From Halobellus sp. Atlit-31R (GTDB taxonomy: Archaea > Halobacteriota > Halobacteria > Halobacteriales > Haloferacaceae), in assembly GCA_003665935.1 (NCBI GenBank), contig QPLR01000003.1, positions 455,667 to 519,666 on the forward strand: DNA of 64,000 bases, in the 5' to 3' direction. The translations under genes and the position numbers were made by a program. Positions 31,261 through 39,657 of the stretch are shown piece after piece (within the stretch, counting starts at the first letter, position 1; every line of letters starts with the position of its first letter). The notes beneath the pieces are model-generated. The model saw only the letters and a program-made list of their open reading frames with translations, did no database searches and was not told the origin of the DNA.

Positions 31261-31587
31261 GTGCTCGCCAGAAACCGTGAGGGAGAGCCAGTCGATCCGG
31301 TCCCGTTCGCCGTCGTCGCGAGCTCGGCGTGGCTGCTGTGTCTCTCGTTCGGCCCGCTGTATCTCGACGCCTTCGCCGTCTCCTGGCCCCGCGGCCTCGC
31401 TGCCTCCGTCGCCGTCGCGACCGCGACGACGCTGTGGGCCTATCGGCGGTTCGTCTGGCTCGTCGACCCGACCGTCCGCTCGGAGCTCCCGCCGGACCTG
31501 CGGTTCCGCCGTATCTGCTACGGCGCGGTCGCCTTCGGTGCCGTCCTCACGTTCCTGAGTCTGCTCGCGTTCGCCAGCGGCGGGTGA
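31261..31587 (+). CDS. Three-helix membrane protein
   Basis: A 108-residue protein with three hydrophobic spans (FAVVASSAWLLCLSFGPLYL, LAASVAVATATTLWAYRRF, YGAVAFGAVLTFLSLLAFAS) and basic loops (RRFVW, RFRRI). It starts at a GTG at leaderless distance from the shared TATA element. The stop lies a few bases before the palindromic remnant at 31594. No family recognised. Confidence 0.6.
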   Translation: MLARNREGEPVDPVPFAVVASSAWLLCLSFGPLYLDAFAVSWPRGLAASVAVATATTLWAYRRFVWLVDPTVRSELPPDLRFRRICYGAVAFGAVLTFLSLLAFASGG

Positions 31588-31593
31588 TCCCGT

Positions 31594-31646
31594 CTCACAG
31601 GTGACCGAGGCGAATGCCCCGGCACTCGACCCCGAGGCGATTTACC
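31594..31646 (+). mobile_element. Palindromic repeat at the CobW-gene 3' end
   Basis: ACAGGTGACCGAGGCGAATG, GCCCCGGCACTCGACCCCGAGGC and GATTTAC form an imperfect copy of the element at 29866-29915. It overlaps the stop codon of the CobW-like gene on the minus strand (31642-31644). Confidence 0.45.
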
Positions 31647-32928
31647 CGTCCGGGCTCGCGAGAACGACCCGCGCACCGGCCTCCGTCGGGTAGCGATCGA
31701 GTCCCGGGAGCGCCGCCCAGTCGTCCTCGAACTCCGCGTCGGTGAGCAGCGCGTCGTCGAGGCGCTCGACCAGCGCCGCTTCGTCGATCTCCTGTCCAAT
31801 GAACACCAGCCCAGTTCGGCGGTCGCCCCAGGTCTCGTCCCACTCGAAGCCGAGGTCGGATCGGTTGTTCCGGTAGCTCCGTTGCTCGAACTCGGGCAGA
31901 CTCGCGATCCACCGGCCCGTGGCCTCGACAGCGGCCGACGCGCCCGCCTGGCTGAACGTCAGGTGCGTCTCCTCCCGTCCGGCGACCCAGAGATGTCCCT
32001 TCGATCGCAGCACTGAGGCGGGGAGGTCACCGAGGACCGCAGCGACGCGATCGGGATGGAACGGTCGGCGTCGCCTGTAAGTGAACGAGGCGATTCCGTA
32101 GTCGTCCTCCGGATGCGTGTGCTCGTGTTCGCCGTGCTTGTGGCCGCTATGGCGGTGATCGCTGCGCTTGTGGTCGTGATCGTGCTCTGTCTCGGCGGCG
32201 TCCAGCGTCCGCTTCCAGCCGGCTTTCTCCGCTGCTGCGCCGGCGTCGAACAGGTCGACGCCGAGGACGTCGTCGATGTCGACGTCGCCGTAGGTGGTCG
32301 CGAGCACCCGCGCGTCCGGTCGCAGCGTTCGAACGACCTCCTCGACGCGCTCGCGCTCGGCGTCGTCGACGAGGTCCGTCTTGTTGAGGACCACGACGTC
32401 CGCGAACTCGACCTGCTCGACGAGAAGCTCCGACAGCGGTCGCCGCTCGCCGTCGCTGCTCTCGGCGACCGTCTCGGTCGGATGGCCATCGGCACCGAAC
32501 GTGTCCGCGAAGAGCCGACTGTCGACGACGGCGACGACCGCGTCGACGCGGTACTTCGCTGCCGCGGGCGACCCCCCAGTGAACAGGCGCGCGACGGGAG
32601 CCGGCTCGCTGATTCCCGACGGCTCGACGACGAGGTGGTCGAAGGATCGCTCCTGTGCCAACCGCACGACCGACGTTTCGAGGTCGTCGCGGAGTTCACA
32701 GCAGATACAGCCGTTCGAGAGCTCCGTCACCTGCCCGTCGCCGACGGTGAGTTCCGACTCCTCGCTCACGAGGTCGGCGTCGACGTTCAACGCACCCATA
32801 TCGTTCACGAGAACGGCGACGTCGCGGTCGCTCGCACCGGCCAAGATCCGATTGAGAAGCGTCGTCTTCCCAGCGCCGAGGCTGCCGCTCAGAACCGTCA
32901 CGGGCGTTTCGTCCGCCGACTGTAACAT
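31642..32928 (-). CDS. CobW/COG0523-family GTPase metallochaperone
   Basis: A G3E GTPase of 428 residues. Walker A GSLGAGKTTL (about 15-24), the metal-binding CxCC motif NGCICC (about 72-77), E-PSG-SEPAPV and NKTD (G4) are present, followed by a CobW C-terminal domain. A His-rich loop of about 30 residues around 255-285 (HDHDHKRSDHRHSGHKHGEH) suggests zinc or another transition metal. Relatives insert metal into client enzymes, often under zinc limitation. No Zur-like site was recognised. The stop is embedded in a palindromic remnant. Confidence 0.88.
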   Translation of the reverse strand: MLQSADETPVTVLSGSLGAGKTTLLNRILAGASDRDVAVLVNDMGALNVDADLVSEESELTVGDGQVTELSNGCICCELRDDLETSVVRLAQERSFDHLVVEPSGISEPAPVARLFTGGSPAAAKYRVDAVVAVVDSRLFADTFGADGHPTETVAESSDGERRPLSELLVEQVEFADVVVLNKTDLVDDAERERVEEVVRTLRPDARVLATTYGDVDIDDVLGVDLFDAGAAAEKAGWKRTLDAAETEHDHDHKRSDHRHSGHKHGEHEHTHPEDDYGIASFTYRRRRPFHPDRVAAVLGDLPASVLRSKGHLWVAGREETHLTFSQAGASAAVEATGRWIASLPEFEQRSYRNNRSDLGFEWDETWGDRRTGLVFIGQEIDEAALVERLDDALLTDAEFEDDWAALPGLDRYPTEAGARVVLASPDG

Positions 32929-33108
32929 ACCACTCCTGGACGCTCCCGCTATTTCAACGTCCGGTCACGGAGCGACGGGGCCCGTCAGGCCGGGCACTGG
33001 TGGCCGTCGCGCCGGGGTCCGAGTGACAGTCCGATCGTGACTCGGCGGCCGTCGGGCCGGGACCGGAGTAACCGTCTTTCCCAGTCCCCGACACCGTGTG
33101 CGATACGC

Positions 33109-33114
33109 TTTTAG
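33109..33114 (+). promoter_or_regulatory. TATA-like box before the Get3/ArsA pair
   Basis: TTTTAG, about 25 nt before the ATG at 33137. Confidence 0.45.
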
Positions 33115-33136
33115 TTCGGAGACCGTACCTCGCGCC

Positions 33137-33433
33137 ATGTCGCTGGTCGACCGGATCGAACGATTCCGAGCACACCTCTCGGAGTGGATCCGCGGGCTCT
33201 ATCACGGGATGATCACGCACCCCGCCTACGAGAAGATCGAGCAGGAGGCCGAAGACCTCGAAGACACGTTTATGCTCGCGTGCTTCCCGGAGGCCTTCGG
33301 GATCCCCTCGCCGGTATCGTACTACACCGCGGAGCTGCTCCCGTATCTCGAAGACGAGTTCGAGTCCTGGGAACGGCGGATGTGGGACCGCGGATCGCTC
33401 CTCGAACGCAAGGGCCAGCAGTACCACTTCTGA
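33137..33433 (+). CDS. Conserved 98-residue protein coupled to Get3/ArsA ATPase
   Basis: A 98-residue protein, mostly helical, with a hydrophobic central stretch (DTFMLACFPEAFGIPSPVSYYTAELLPYLEDEF) and amphipathic ends. It is two nucleotides upstream of the ArsA/Get3-family ATPase gene, so it is very likely cotranslated and functionally linked, perhaps as an adaptor. No family was recognised with confidence. The ATG is set by TATA spacing. Confidence 0.65.
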   Translation: MSLVDRIERFRAHLSEWIRGLYHGMITHPAYEKIEQEAEDLEDTFMLACFPEAFGIPSPVSYYTAELLPYLEDEFESWERRMWDRGSLLERKGQQYHF

Positions 33434-33435
33434 CG

Positions 33436-34416
33436 ATGCGCAAGCACGTCTTCTTCGGCGGCAAGGGCGGCGTCGGCAAGACCACCGTCTCCTCCGCCTA
33501 CGCGCTGGCGTCCGCGCGGTCGGACCTCCGCACGCTGCTCGTGTCGACCGACCCGGCCCACAGTACCTCCGACGTCTTCGACCAGCAGTTCGACGACGAC
33601 CCGACGCCGGTCGAGGGCGTCGACGGACTCGACGCGATGGAGATCGACCCCGAGACCGAGACCGAGCGCCACCTGATGGAGACCAAGCGCGCGATGAGCG
33701 ATCAGGTCAGCGCCGGGATGGTCAACGAGATCGACCGTCAGATCGAGATGGCCCACCAGACCCCCGGTGCCTACGAGGCCGCGCTGATGGACCGGTTCAT
33801 CGACGTGATGCGGGGAGCCGACGAGTACGACCGCGTCGTGTTCGACACCTCGCCGACCGGTGGGACGCTGCGCCTGCTCTCGCTGCCCGAGATGCTCGAA
33901 GGCTGGATCGACCGCCTCGCTCACAAACGCGAGCAGGCGATCGACCTCTACGAGCGGGCGGCCATCGGCAACACCGAGCCCCGGCGGATGATGGACGGCG
34001 ATCCGATCCTCGATCGACTCCGGACCCGCAAGGAGCGATTCGAGTTCGCCGGCGCGAAACTCCGCGAGGAGTCGGCGTTCGTCCTCGTCGTCAACCCCGA
34101 TCAGCTGTCGATCCGCGAGACGCGCCGGGCGGTCTCCGAACTCGACTCCTACGGGCTCACCGTCCGCGGGCTGGCGGTGAATCGACTCACGCCCGAACCC
34201 GAGCCGGACGAGGAGGGCCGCGGGGCGCGGTTCCTCCGCGACCGCGTCGCGACCGAGCGCGAGCGGCTCGCGGAGCTCCGCGACACGTTCGATCCACCCG
34301 TCGTCGCCGAGATCGAGACGCGAGTCTCCGAGGTGAAGGGTGAGCTACTGGATACGGTGGCCGCAGAGTTGGATATCGAGGTCGGTCGAACCGCCGCGTC
34401 GGCGTCGTCGGACTGA
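33436..34416 (+). CDS. ArsA/Get3-family ATPase
   Basis: A 326-residue deviant-Walker ATPase. The P-loop GGKGGVGKTT (residues 8-17) has the signature Lys, switch I STDPAHSTSD and switch II FDTSPTGGTLRLL follow, and the A-loop-like VVNPDQLSIRETRR is present. A single ATPase domain and the absence of an arsenite-binding Cys triad point to a Get3/TRC40-type protein (tail-anchored protein handling) more than an arsenite pump. The methionine-rich middle (METKRAMSDQVSAGMVNEI) would form the client groove. Confidence 0.87.
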   Translation: MRKHVFFGGKGGVGKTTVSSAYALASARSDLRTLLVSTDPAHSTSDVFDQQFDDDPTPVEGVDGLDAMEIDPETETERHLMETKRAMSDQVSAGMVNEIDRQIEMAHQTPGAYEAALMDRFIDVMRGADEYDRVVFDTSPTGGTLRLLSLPEMLEGWIDRLAHKREQAIDLYERAAIGNTEPRRMMDGDPILDRLRTRKERFEFAGAKLREESAFVLVVNPDQLSIRETRRAVSELDSYGLTVRGLAVNRLTPEPEPDEEGRGARFLRDRVATERERLAELRDTFDPPVVAEIETRVSEVKGELLDTVAAELDIEVGRTAASASSD

Positions 34417-34578
34417 CTCCCAGGTAAGCGGTCTGGCGGTCGCCCGCCGCGTCGCAGTCCCGCGGCTCGCCACAGCAATACTCAGATAGATTACCGAACA
34501 GACCTGTCTCGAACGGCGCCCCGGTGAGCCGCTTTTACTGCAATATTTTCTCCGTTTACCATCTTATCGATCGTTAAG

Positions 34579-34585
34579 ATTATAC
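34579..34585 (+). promoter_or_regulatory. TATA-like box of the CstA-family gene
   Basis: ATTATAC, about 40 nt before the ATG at 34623 and 26 nt before an in-frame GTG at 34605; the choice of start is not settled. Confidence 0.4.
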
Positions 34586-34622
34586 GGCGTCTTTCCATGT
34601 TGCCGTGTGGAGTTACCACAAT

Positions 34623-36428
34623 ATGGTTCAGGTAATTTGGCTCGTCGCGGCGATTCTCGCGCTGTTTACCGTCGGCTACCTGGGGTACTCGAAATACCTC
34701 GCGCAGTTCGTCGACCTCGACGATAGCCGCGAGACACCCGCGCACAAGTACGAAGACGGACAGGAGTACGTGCCAGCGAAGAAGCCCGTGCTCTTGGGGC
34801 ATCACTATTCGAGCATCGCTGGGGGTGCGCCCATCGTCGGCCCGATCACGGCCGGCGTCCTCTGGGGCTGGGTTCCGGCGCTCGCGTGGATCGCGATCGG
34901 GAACCCGCTGATGGGCAGCGTCCACGACTTCTCGTCGCTGTCGGCGAGTCTCCGACACGACGGGAAGTCGATCGGCTACATCATCGGGGAGTACGTCGGC
35001 GAACGCGGCAAGAACATGCTGCTGTGGTTCGCGTTCCTGACGATCATCCTCGTCGTGGCCGTGTTCGCGCTCGTCGTCGCCATCGTGTTCAACGCATACC
35101 CGCAGGCGGCGACGGCCAGCCTGATCTACATCGGCCTGGCAGTCCTGCTCGGGGCGTGGCTCTACCAGTTCGACCTCCCGTTCCTGGCGGGGACAGGGCT
35201 CTTCGTCGCGCTGATGTTCGCCGGCGTCTGGGTCGGCATCCAGTATCCGCTCGCGCTGGTCCCCGGCGACTACCCGACGGGGACGATCGTCCTGCTCAGC
35301 TCGCAGCTGTCGTGGCTCCCAGCCGCAGGGGCGTTCGGTGCGAACACGGCGGCGTGGGTCCCGATCATTCTGGTCTACGGCGCGGTCGCGAGCGCACTCC
35401 CCGTTTGGGTGCTGCTGCAGCCGCGTGACTACCTCTCGTCGTTCCTCCTGTACACCGGCGTCGGCGGCGCGCTGCTCGCCGTCATCGTCGGCACCCTCCT
35501 CGGCACGTCGAGCCAACCGCTCGTGACCAACCTCGAACCGTTCTACGGCTTCATCGGCCGCAACGGCGCGCCGCTGTTCCCGCTGCTCTTCATCACGATC
35601 GCCTGCGGGACGATCAGCGGCTTCCACTCGCTCGTCTCCTCGGGGACGACCGCCAAACAGCTGAACCGGGAGACGGATGCCCGGCCGATCGGCTACGGCG
35701 GAATGCTCGGTGAGGGACTGCTCGCGACGGTCGCGCTCATCACCGTTGCAATCGTCGCTCCCGACGTCGGTGGCGGGATCGGCCTCGCCCTGCCGACGTT
35801 CGCGACCGGCGGCGGCGTCCTGCTCACCAGCTTCGGCATCCCGACCGCGTTCGGCGCGCCGTTCATGGCGCTCGTGCTCGTGAGCTTCCTGCTCACGTCC
35901 ACTGACACGGCCGTCCGTCTCGGTCGATACATGATGGAAGAGATCGTCGGAACGCCCGAGTCATCGGCTCAGTCGTTCGCGTCGAACCGCTACGGCAACG
36001 CGGCGCTTCAGACGATCCCGGCGTACGTCCTCATCGCCAGCGGCTCGTGGGCGACGCTGTGGCAGCTCTTCGGCGGCGCGAATCAGCTGCTGGCGGCGCT
36101 CGCGCTCCTGACGGCCACCGTGTGGCTCGCGAACTGGGACGACTCGAAGCAGCTCATCAGTACCGGCGGTCCGATGGCCGTGATGGTCGTCATCACGACC
36201 TCCGGTCTGCTGTGGCTGGCCTTCTACAGCAACCTCTACGCGAAGTTCCTCGATCCGACGTGGATGGCGGAAGCGACGACCGTGCAGATGGTGTCTGCGG
36301 GGGTCCAGATCGTCCTCGCGCTCGTGTTGGTGATCCTCGGGCTCTCGCTGGTCCGGATGGGCTACGCGAACATCAGCGCGATCCGAAGCGGCGAGGAATC
36401 CGGCGGTTACACGCCGAGCGACGACTGA
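34623..36428 (+). CDS. cstA: CstA-family carbon starvation/peptide-pyruvate carrier
   Basis: A 601-residue polytopic membrane protein with about 15 helices. The CstA signature block HHYSSIAGGAPIVGPITAGVLWGWVPALAWI is at residues 60-90. FGSVHDF-type GSVHDFSSLSASLRHDGKSIG and SGFHSLVSSGTTAKQLNRETDARPIGYGGMLGEGLLA follow. Bacterial members take up pyruvate or peptides; the haloarchaeal substrate is unproven. It is monocistronic, with an AT-rich promoter region. The ATG at 34623 is used; a GTG at 34605 adds six residues. Confidence 0.9.
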   Translation: MVQVIWLVAAILALFTVGYLGYSKYLAQFVDLDDSRETPAHKYEDGQEYVPAKKPVLLGHHYSSIAGGAPIVGPITAGVLWGWVPALAWIAIGNPLMGSVHDFSSLSASLRHDGKSIGYIIGEYVGERGKNMLLWFAFLTIILVVAVFALVVAIVFNAYPQAATASLIYIGLAVLLGAWLYQFDLPFLAGTGLFVALMFAGVWVGIQYPLALVPGDYPTGTIVLLSSQLSWLPAAGAFGANTAAWVPIILVYGAVASALPVWVLLQPRDYLSSFLLYTGVGGALLAVIVGTLLGTSSQPLVTNLEPFYGFIGRNGAPLFPLLFITIACGTISGFHSLVSSGTTAKQLNRETDARPIGYGGMLGEGLLATVALITVAIVAPDVGGGIGLALPTFATGGGVLLTSFGIPTAFGAPFMALVLVSFLLTSTDTAVRLGRYMMEEIVGTPESSAQSFASNRYGNAALQTIPAYVLIASGSWATLWQLFGGANQLLAALALLTATVWLANWDDSKQLISTGGPMAVMVVITTSGLLWLAFYSNLYAKFLDPTWMAEATTVQMVSAGVQIVLALVLVILGLSLVRMGYANISAIRSGEESGGYTPSDD

Positions 36429-36604
36429 CGACTGACGACTGCCGCTCCGCGCTGAGCCCTCCACTTTTCGACGCGCCCTTCCGACTCTATCGCTCTCTCG
36501 ACGCGCTCTCCCCGCATTAGTCGTCGCTCTTCGTGTCCAGCTACCGCTGGCTCTCTCGCTGCCGCCGTCAGAACTCCGCCGTGCGACGGGGTCGATGCGC
36601 TCGC

Positions 36605-37261
36605 CTACTGCCCCGGATCGAGGCGCTTCGCCACTGCGTCCCGAAGGCGGCCGAGGATCGTCCGCTCCGCGGCCGGCGGGACGTCCCGCCAGAGCGCGAA
36701 CGCCTCGGCAGACGCCGCGCTGTCACTCTTTACAATCTCCTCGCGCTCGGGGGCGACGACCGCGAGGCCGATCTCGTAGTGGCCGTAGTAGCCGAACTTC
36801 AGCAGCGTCCGATCTTTGAACTCGGCGACGAACTCGGCGACCTCCGACGGGAGTTCGTCGGCGACGATGACGAACGTGAAGTCCGTCCCGAAGTGCTCTT
36901 CGTCGGGCTGGACCCAGGCCTCGTCGTCGGCGAGGTCGTGGCCCAGCGCGACGAGCCGTTCCAACTCGGCCACCGTCGGCCGGTCGACGCGCCGCGCGAA
37001 CAGGAACTCGCGGTGCTCGTGGTTCGCGTACTCCAGCGACGGGTGGAAGAAGTGCTTTTGACTCTCCATCCGCATCTCGGCGAACAGCGGAAACCGCTCG
37101 CCGCGGACGGTCTCGTCTCTCTCCAGGTCGTAGTTGAACATCAGGCGGTCCGACACCCGATCGAGATACTCGTCGTCCCACACCGGGATCTCGTCGCGCT
37201 CGATCCCCGCCGCCTCCGCGGCCGCGACCGGATCGAACGACTCCGAGGTGTTCTCGGACAT
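36605..37261 (-). CDS. Conserved haloarchaeal protein, unrecognised
   Basis: A 218-residue soluble protein with an alpha/beta second half (DFTFVIVADELPSEVAEFVAEFKDRTLLKFGYYGHYEIGLAVVAPE) and a conserved-looking HFFHPSLEYANHEHREFLFARR stretch. No catalytic motif stands out. The ATG shares its A with the stop of the cupin gene (TGATG), so it is cotranslated with the cupin. Confidence 0.6.
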   Translation of the reverse strand: MSENTSESFDPVAAAEAAGIERDEIPVWDDEYLDRVSDRLMFNYDLERDETVRGERFPLFAEMRMESQKHFFHPSLEYANHEHREFLFARRVDRPTVAELERLVALGHDLADDEAWVQPDEEHFGTDFTFVIVADELPSEVAEFVAEFKDRTLLKFGYYGHYEIGLAVVAPEREEIVKSDSAASAEAFALWRDVPPAAERTILGRLRDAVAKRLDPGQ

Positions 37262-37647
37262 CACTCCGCGTCCGCCGTCTCTTCGTACGGGACGGCGTCG
37301 CCAGCGACGGCTGGCGCACCAATCGCCAGAACGACGAGGTCGGCGGCGGCGTCCGCCGGATTGTGTGCGCGATGGGGACTCTTCGGGTCGACCGTGAACA
37401 GGTCGCCGGCGTCCACCGCGAACGTCTCTTCGGGCGTCTCGACGTGCATCGTCCCCGAGAGGACGTAGAACGCCTCCTCTTGGTCCTCGTGGGAGTGGTA
37501 CTTCAGCGGGAGCTGCTCGCCCGGCTCCGCGCGGAAGCGGTTGATCGCGACGTTCGAGAGGCCCGCCGCCTCGCCCAGTCGACGCTGTTCACACGGTCGC
37601 CCGTCGGCGGGCGCGACCGTCTCGGAGTCGACCACGTGGTATCCCAT
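37261..37647 (-). CDS. Cupin-domain protein
   Basis: A 128-residue single cupin. Motif 1 is YHSHEDQEEAFYVLSG (His-x-His-x(3-4)-Glu metal set). Motif 2 is DLFTVDPKSPHRAHNP. It should bind a divalent metal; it may be an isomerase, dioxygenase or sugar-binding regulator. It is coupled to the downstream unrecognised gene. The start MGYHVVDSETVAP is chosen because upstream in-frame codons are basic and non-conserved. Confidence 0.85.
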   Translation of the reverse strand: MGYHVVDSETVAPADGRPCEQRRLGEAAGLSNVAINRFRAEPGEQLPLKYHSHEDQEEAFYVLSGTMHVETPEETFAVDAGDLFTVDPKSPHRAHNPADAAADLVVLAIGAPAVAGDAVPYEETADAE

Positions 37648-37721
37648 ACGGGTACGCTTCACACACAGACACAAAAGCCGCTCGGGACTCTCTGAGCGTT
37701 CCGTCTCCGACTTCGTCCCTG

Positions 37722-37730
37722 AATTTTTAT
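37722..37730 (+). promoter_or_regulatory. TATA-like box of a 70-residue gene
   Basis: AATTTTTAT, about 34 nt before the ATG at 37760. Confidence 0.45.
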
Positions 37731-37759
37731 GTGGGTCCCGCTCCTCGTCGACGACACAG

Positions 37760-37972
37760 ATGCGCACGAACGGCAACTCCGAATCCTGTGGGCGCTGTTC
37801 GATGTCGACCGTCGTCGACGCGACCGAGGCCGACCGCGACGGCCCGTTCGACGGCGAGCACATCGAAGTCGACGACGACACGCTCCGACGGGTCTCTCCG
37901 GCGGCCTGGCTCGGCGGCCTCGTGGGCCGGCTGGACGAGGCGGCCACCCGGTTCGTCCACGGCGACCGCTGA
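37760..37972 (+). CDS. Small acidic protein with an N-terminal CxxC
   Basis: A 70-residue protein starting MRTNGNSESCGRCSM with one CxxC, then an acidic mid-region (DATEADRDGPFDGEHIEVDDDTLRRV) and a short amphipathic helix (AAWLGGLVGRLDEAATRFV). A second Met at codon 15 could be the start, which would remove the CxxC. The upstream TATA-like box favours the longer form. Function unknown. Confidence 0.5.
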   Translation: MRTNGNSESCGRCSMSTVVDATEADRDGPFDGEHIEVDDDTLRRVSPAAWLGGLVGRLDEAATRFVHGDR

Positions 37973-38084
37973 TTCCCGCGCCGATCGCGTCGCCGGCTGA
38001 CGCCGACGCGGCTCGCTGCAGCGCGCTTTTCTCGCTCGGTCAGACGTACCTCCCTGACGGACGAGTGCACGTACCGGAGTAGAG

Positions 38085-38092
38085 TTTTATAC
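38085..38092 (+). promoter_or_regulatory. TATA-like box of the DUF5828-like gene
   Basis: TTTTATAC, about 32 nt before the ATG at 38120. Confidence 0.5.
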
Positions 38093-38119
38093 GTAGCCGT
38101 TCCTACCACGCCCGAGACG

Positions 38120-38806
38120 ATGGAAGAGAGTGTCTCCGGATTCAAAGTTCGGGGGACCTGGGGCGATGTCGTCGAACACGGCGAGCGGATCACGCGTGCG
38201 CTCCGCGACGCCGGGGTCGACGGCGAAGCCTTCGAGGAGTGGGACGAGTGGCGGCCGAAGTCTCACGAGCGACTCGGTGAGGACGTCAGCAAGAAGACCG
38301 CCGCCCAGGCGAGCGTCGCCGAGGGCGAGGGGGAGAAAGCGGGCAAAGCGCCCGACGAGGACCTCCAGACCGCGGGCGAGCGGCTGTCGGAGTCGTACGA
38401 ACACGTCGAGGAGGGCGACAGCGACGGCGCAGTCGAGCGCTGGTCCGAGTCGCTCGGCTACGTCGCGCGCGCTGCCGACTCCGCCGGCCGGCGCGCACTT
38501 CGGCGCGTCGAAAACACCGTCTACCAGCGGGTGATGACGCAGCTCGCGCCGTACTACTTCGACAACGAACTCGTCAGCGCCAACATCCAGAAGTCCACGC
38601 GCGGCGAGGGCGAGGTCTCGTTCATCTTCGAGGTGAACATCAACGACGACGACCTGAAATCGGAGGTCAGCGACCGGCTCGGCGAGTTCGACGACGAGGT
38701 GACGCGCTGGCACGTCGACACCGAGAAGCAGACCGAGGTGGTCGAAGCCGCCGAGGGAGTCGAGCCGCCGGCGTCCGAGGACCGCTCCCGCTCGACGACG
38801 AACTGA
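38120..38806 (+). CDS. DUF5828-like haloarchaeal protein
   Basis: A 228-residue acidic protein. The start MEESVSGFKVRGTWGDVVEHGERITRAL and the central ALRRVENTVYQRVMTQLAPYYFDNELVSANIQK are consistent with the haloarchaeal DUF5828 family. The C-terminal part predicts strand-helix pairs (EVSFIFEVNINDDDLKSEVSDRLGEFDDEVTRWHVD). A Lys/Ala/Glu-rich segment around 60-80 is probably disordered. No enzymatic motif. Monocistronic. Confidence 0.6.
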   Translation: MEESVSGFKVRGTWGDVVEHGERITRALRDAGVDGEAFEEWDEWRPKSHERLGEDVSKKTAAQASVAEGEGEKAGKAPDEDLQTAGERLSESYEHVEEGDSDGAVERWSESLGYVARAADSAGRRALRRVENTVYQRVMTQLAPYYFDNELVSANIQKSTRGEGEVSFIFEVNINDDDLKSEVSDRLGEFDDEVTRWHVDTEKQTEVVEAAEGVEPPASEDRSRSTTN

Positions 38807-38911
38807 GCGGGCCGCGTCGTACCGCACCGACTGCGCCGGACGCTTCTTCCGTCGTATCCTACCCCTGTCACGACTGGCAATAGTGATAATCCTGGCGACG
38901 AATGCGTTCGT

Positions 38912-39151
38912 ATGCCGGAACCACTCCGCATCGAAACGGGCGAGTTGACGGGGCGGGAGATCCTGCAAGTGCTTCAGGACGGCCGCCGCGTCGTCGTCGA
39001 GGCGGAGCTGCTCGGCGGCACGCACGAACTCTCGCTCCGGCACGACGGCGAGATCTACTACTGCGACACGCCGACGACCCTCCACAAACACCCCGACGAG
39101 GAGTCGATGCTCGCGTGTATCGAGAACATGGGCTACGGGCGAGCCGAGTGA
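38912..39151 (+). CDS. Small conserved haloarchaeal protein
   Basis: A 79-residue protein with a compact beta-rich pattern (GREILQVLQDGRRVVVEAELLGGTHELSLRHDGEIYYCDTPTTLHKHPDEESMLACIENMGYG). Two cysteines and two histidines near the C-terminus are not spaced as a classical zinc site. It precedes the helix-turn-helix regulator by 70 nt on the same strand and may share a transcript. Unknown function. Confidence 0.6.
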   Translation: MPEPLRIETGELTGREILQVLQDGRRVVVEAELLGGTHELSLRHDGEIYYCDTPTTLHKHPDEESMLACIENMGYGRAE

Positions 39152-39221
39152 ATCCCCGCTCACTCGAACGGAACTGCCGACGACGCGGGACTTTAGTCGT
39201 GGGGGCGGCGAACTGAGGAGT

Positions 39222-39602
39222 ATGAGCGACGTACCAGAGATGAGCGACCTCCTGGAGACCGAGAAACCGGGGTTCCAGCAGGTGCTGGCCTGCGTGTTCG
39301 GTATCCAGCGTCACGAGAGCCGGACGTATCTCACACTTCTCGACAACCCGGGGAGTACGGTCGCCGAGCTCGCAGACCTGCTGGATCGGGACCGGAGCAA
39401 CGTCAACCGCTCGCTGACGACGCTGATGGAGAAAGGCCTCGCCGAGCGTGAGCGGCGACTGCTCGATTCGGGCGGCTACATCTACCAGTACACGGGCACC
39501 GAACTGCCGCGTGCGAAGGAGATGCTGCACGACGCGCTCGACGAGTGGGCCGACAGGGTCCACCGGAGCATCGACGAGTACGGACGGGAGGAGGCGGCGT
39601 GA
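39222..39602 (+). CDS. Winged helix-turn-helix transcriptional regulator
   Basis: A 126-residue MarR/TrmB-like DNA-binding protein. The reader helices are in GSTVAELADLLDRDRSNVNRSLTTLMEKGLAERERRLLDSGGYIYQYTGT (about 45-95), the wing being GGYIYQYT. A C-terminal helix would dimerise (LPRAKEMLHDALDEWADRVHRSIDEY). No ligand domain. Directly upstream of threonine synthase in the same direction, so control of that gene is possible but unproven. Confidence 0.8.
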   Translation: MSDVPEMSDLLETEKPGFQQVLACVFGIQRHESRTYLTLLDNPGSTVAELADLLDRDRSNVNRSLTTLMEKGLAERERRLLDSGGYIYQYTGTELPRAKEMLHDALDEWADRVHRSIDEYGREEAA

Positions 39603-39657
39603 TGGCGCCGCGCTCGAACCACCCTCCTTTTCACGGCCGAACCCGACCGATACCACA

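Noticed and set aside
36429..36460. GACTGACGACTGACGACT repeat after the CstA gene
   Set aside because: A short slip-type repeat of a few units with no placement that suggests function.
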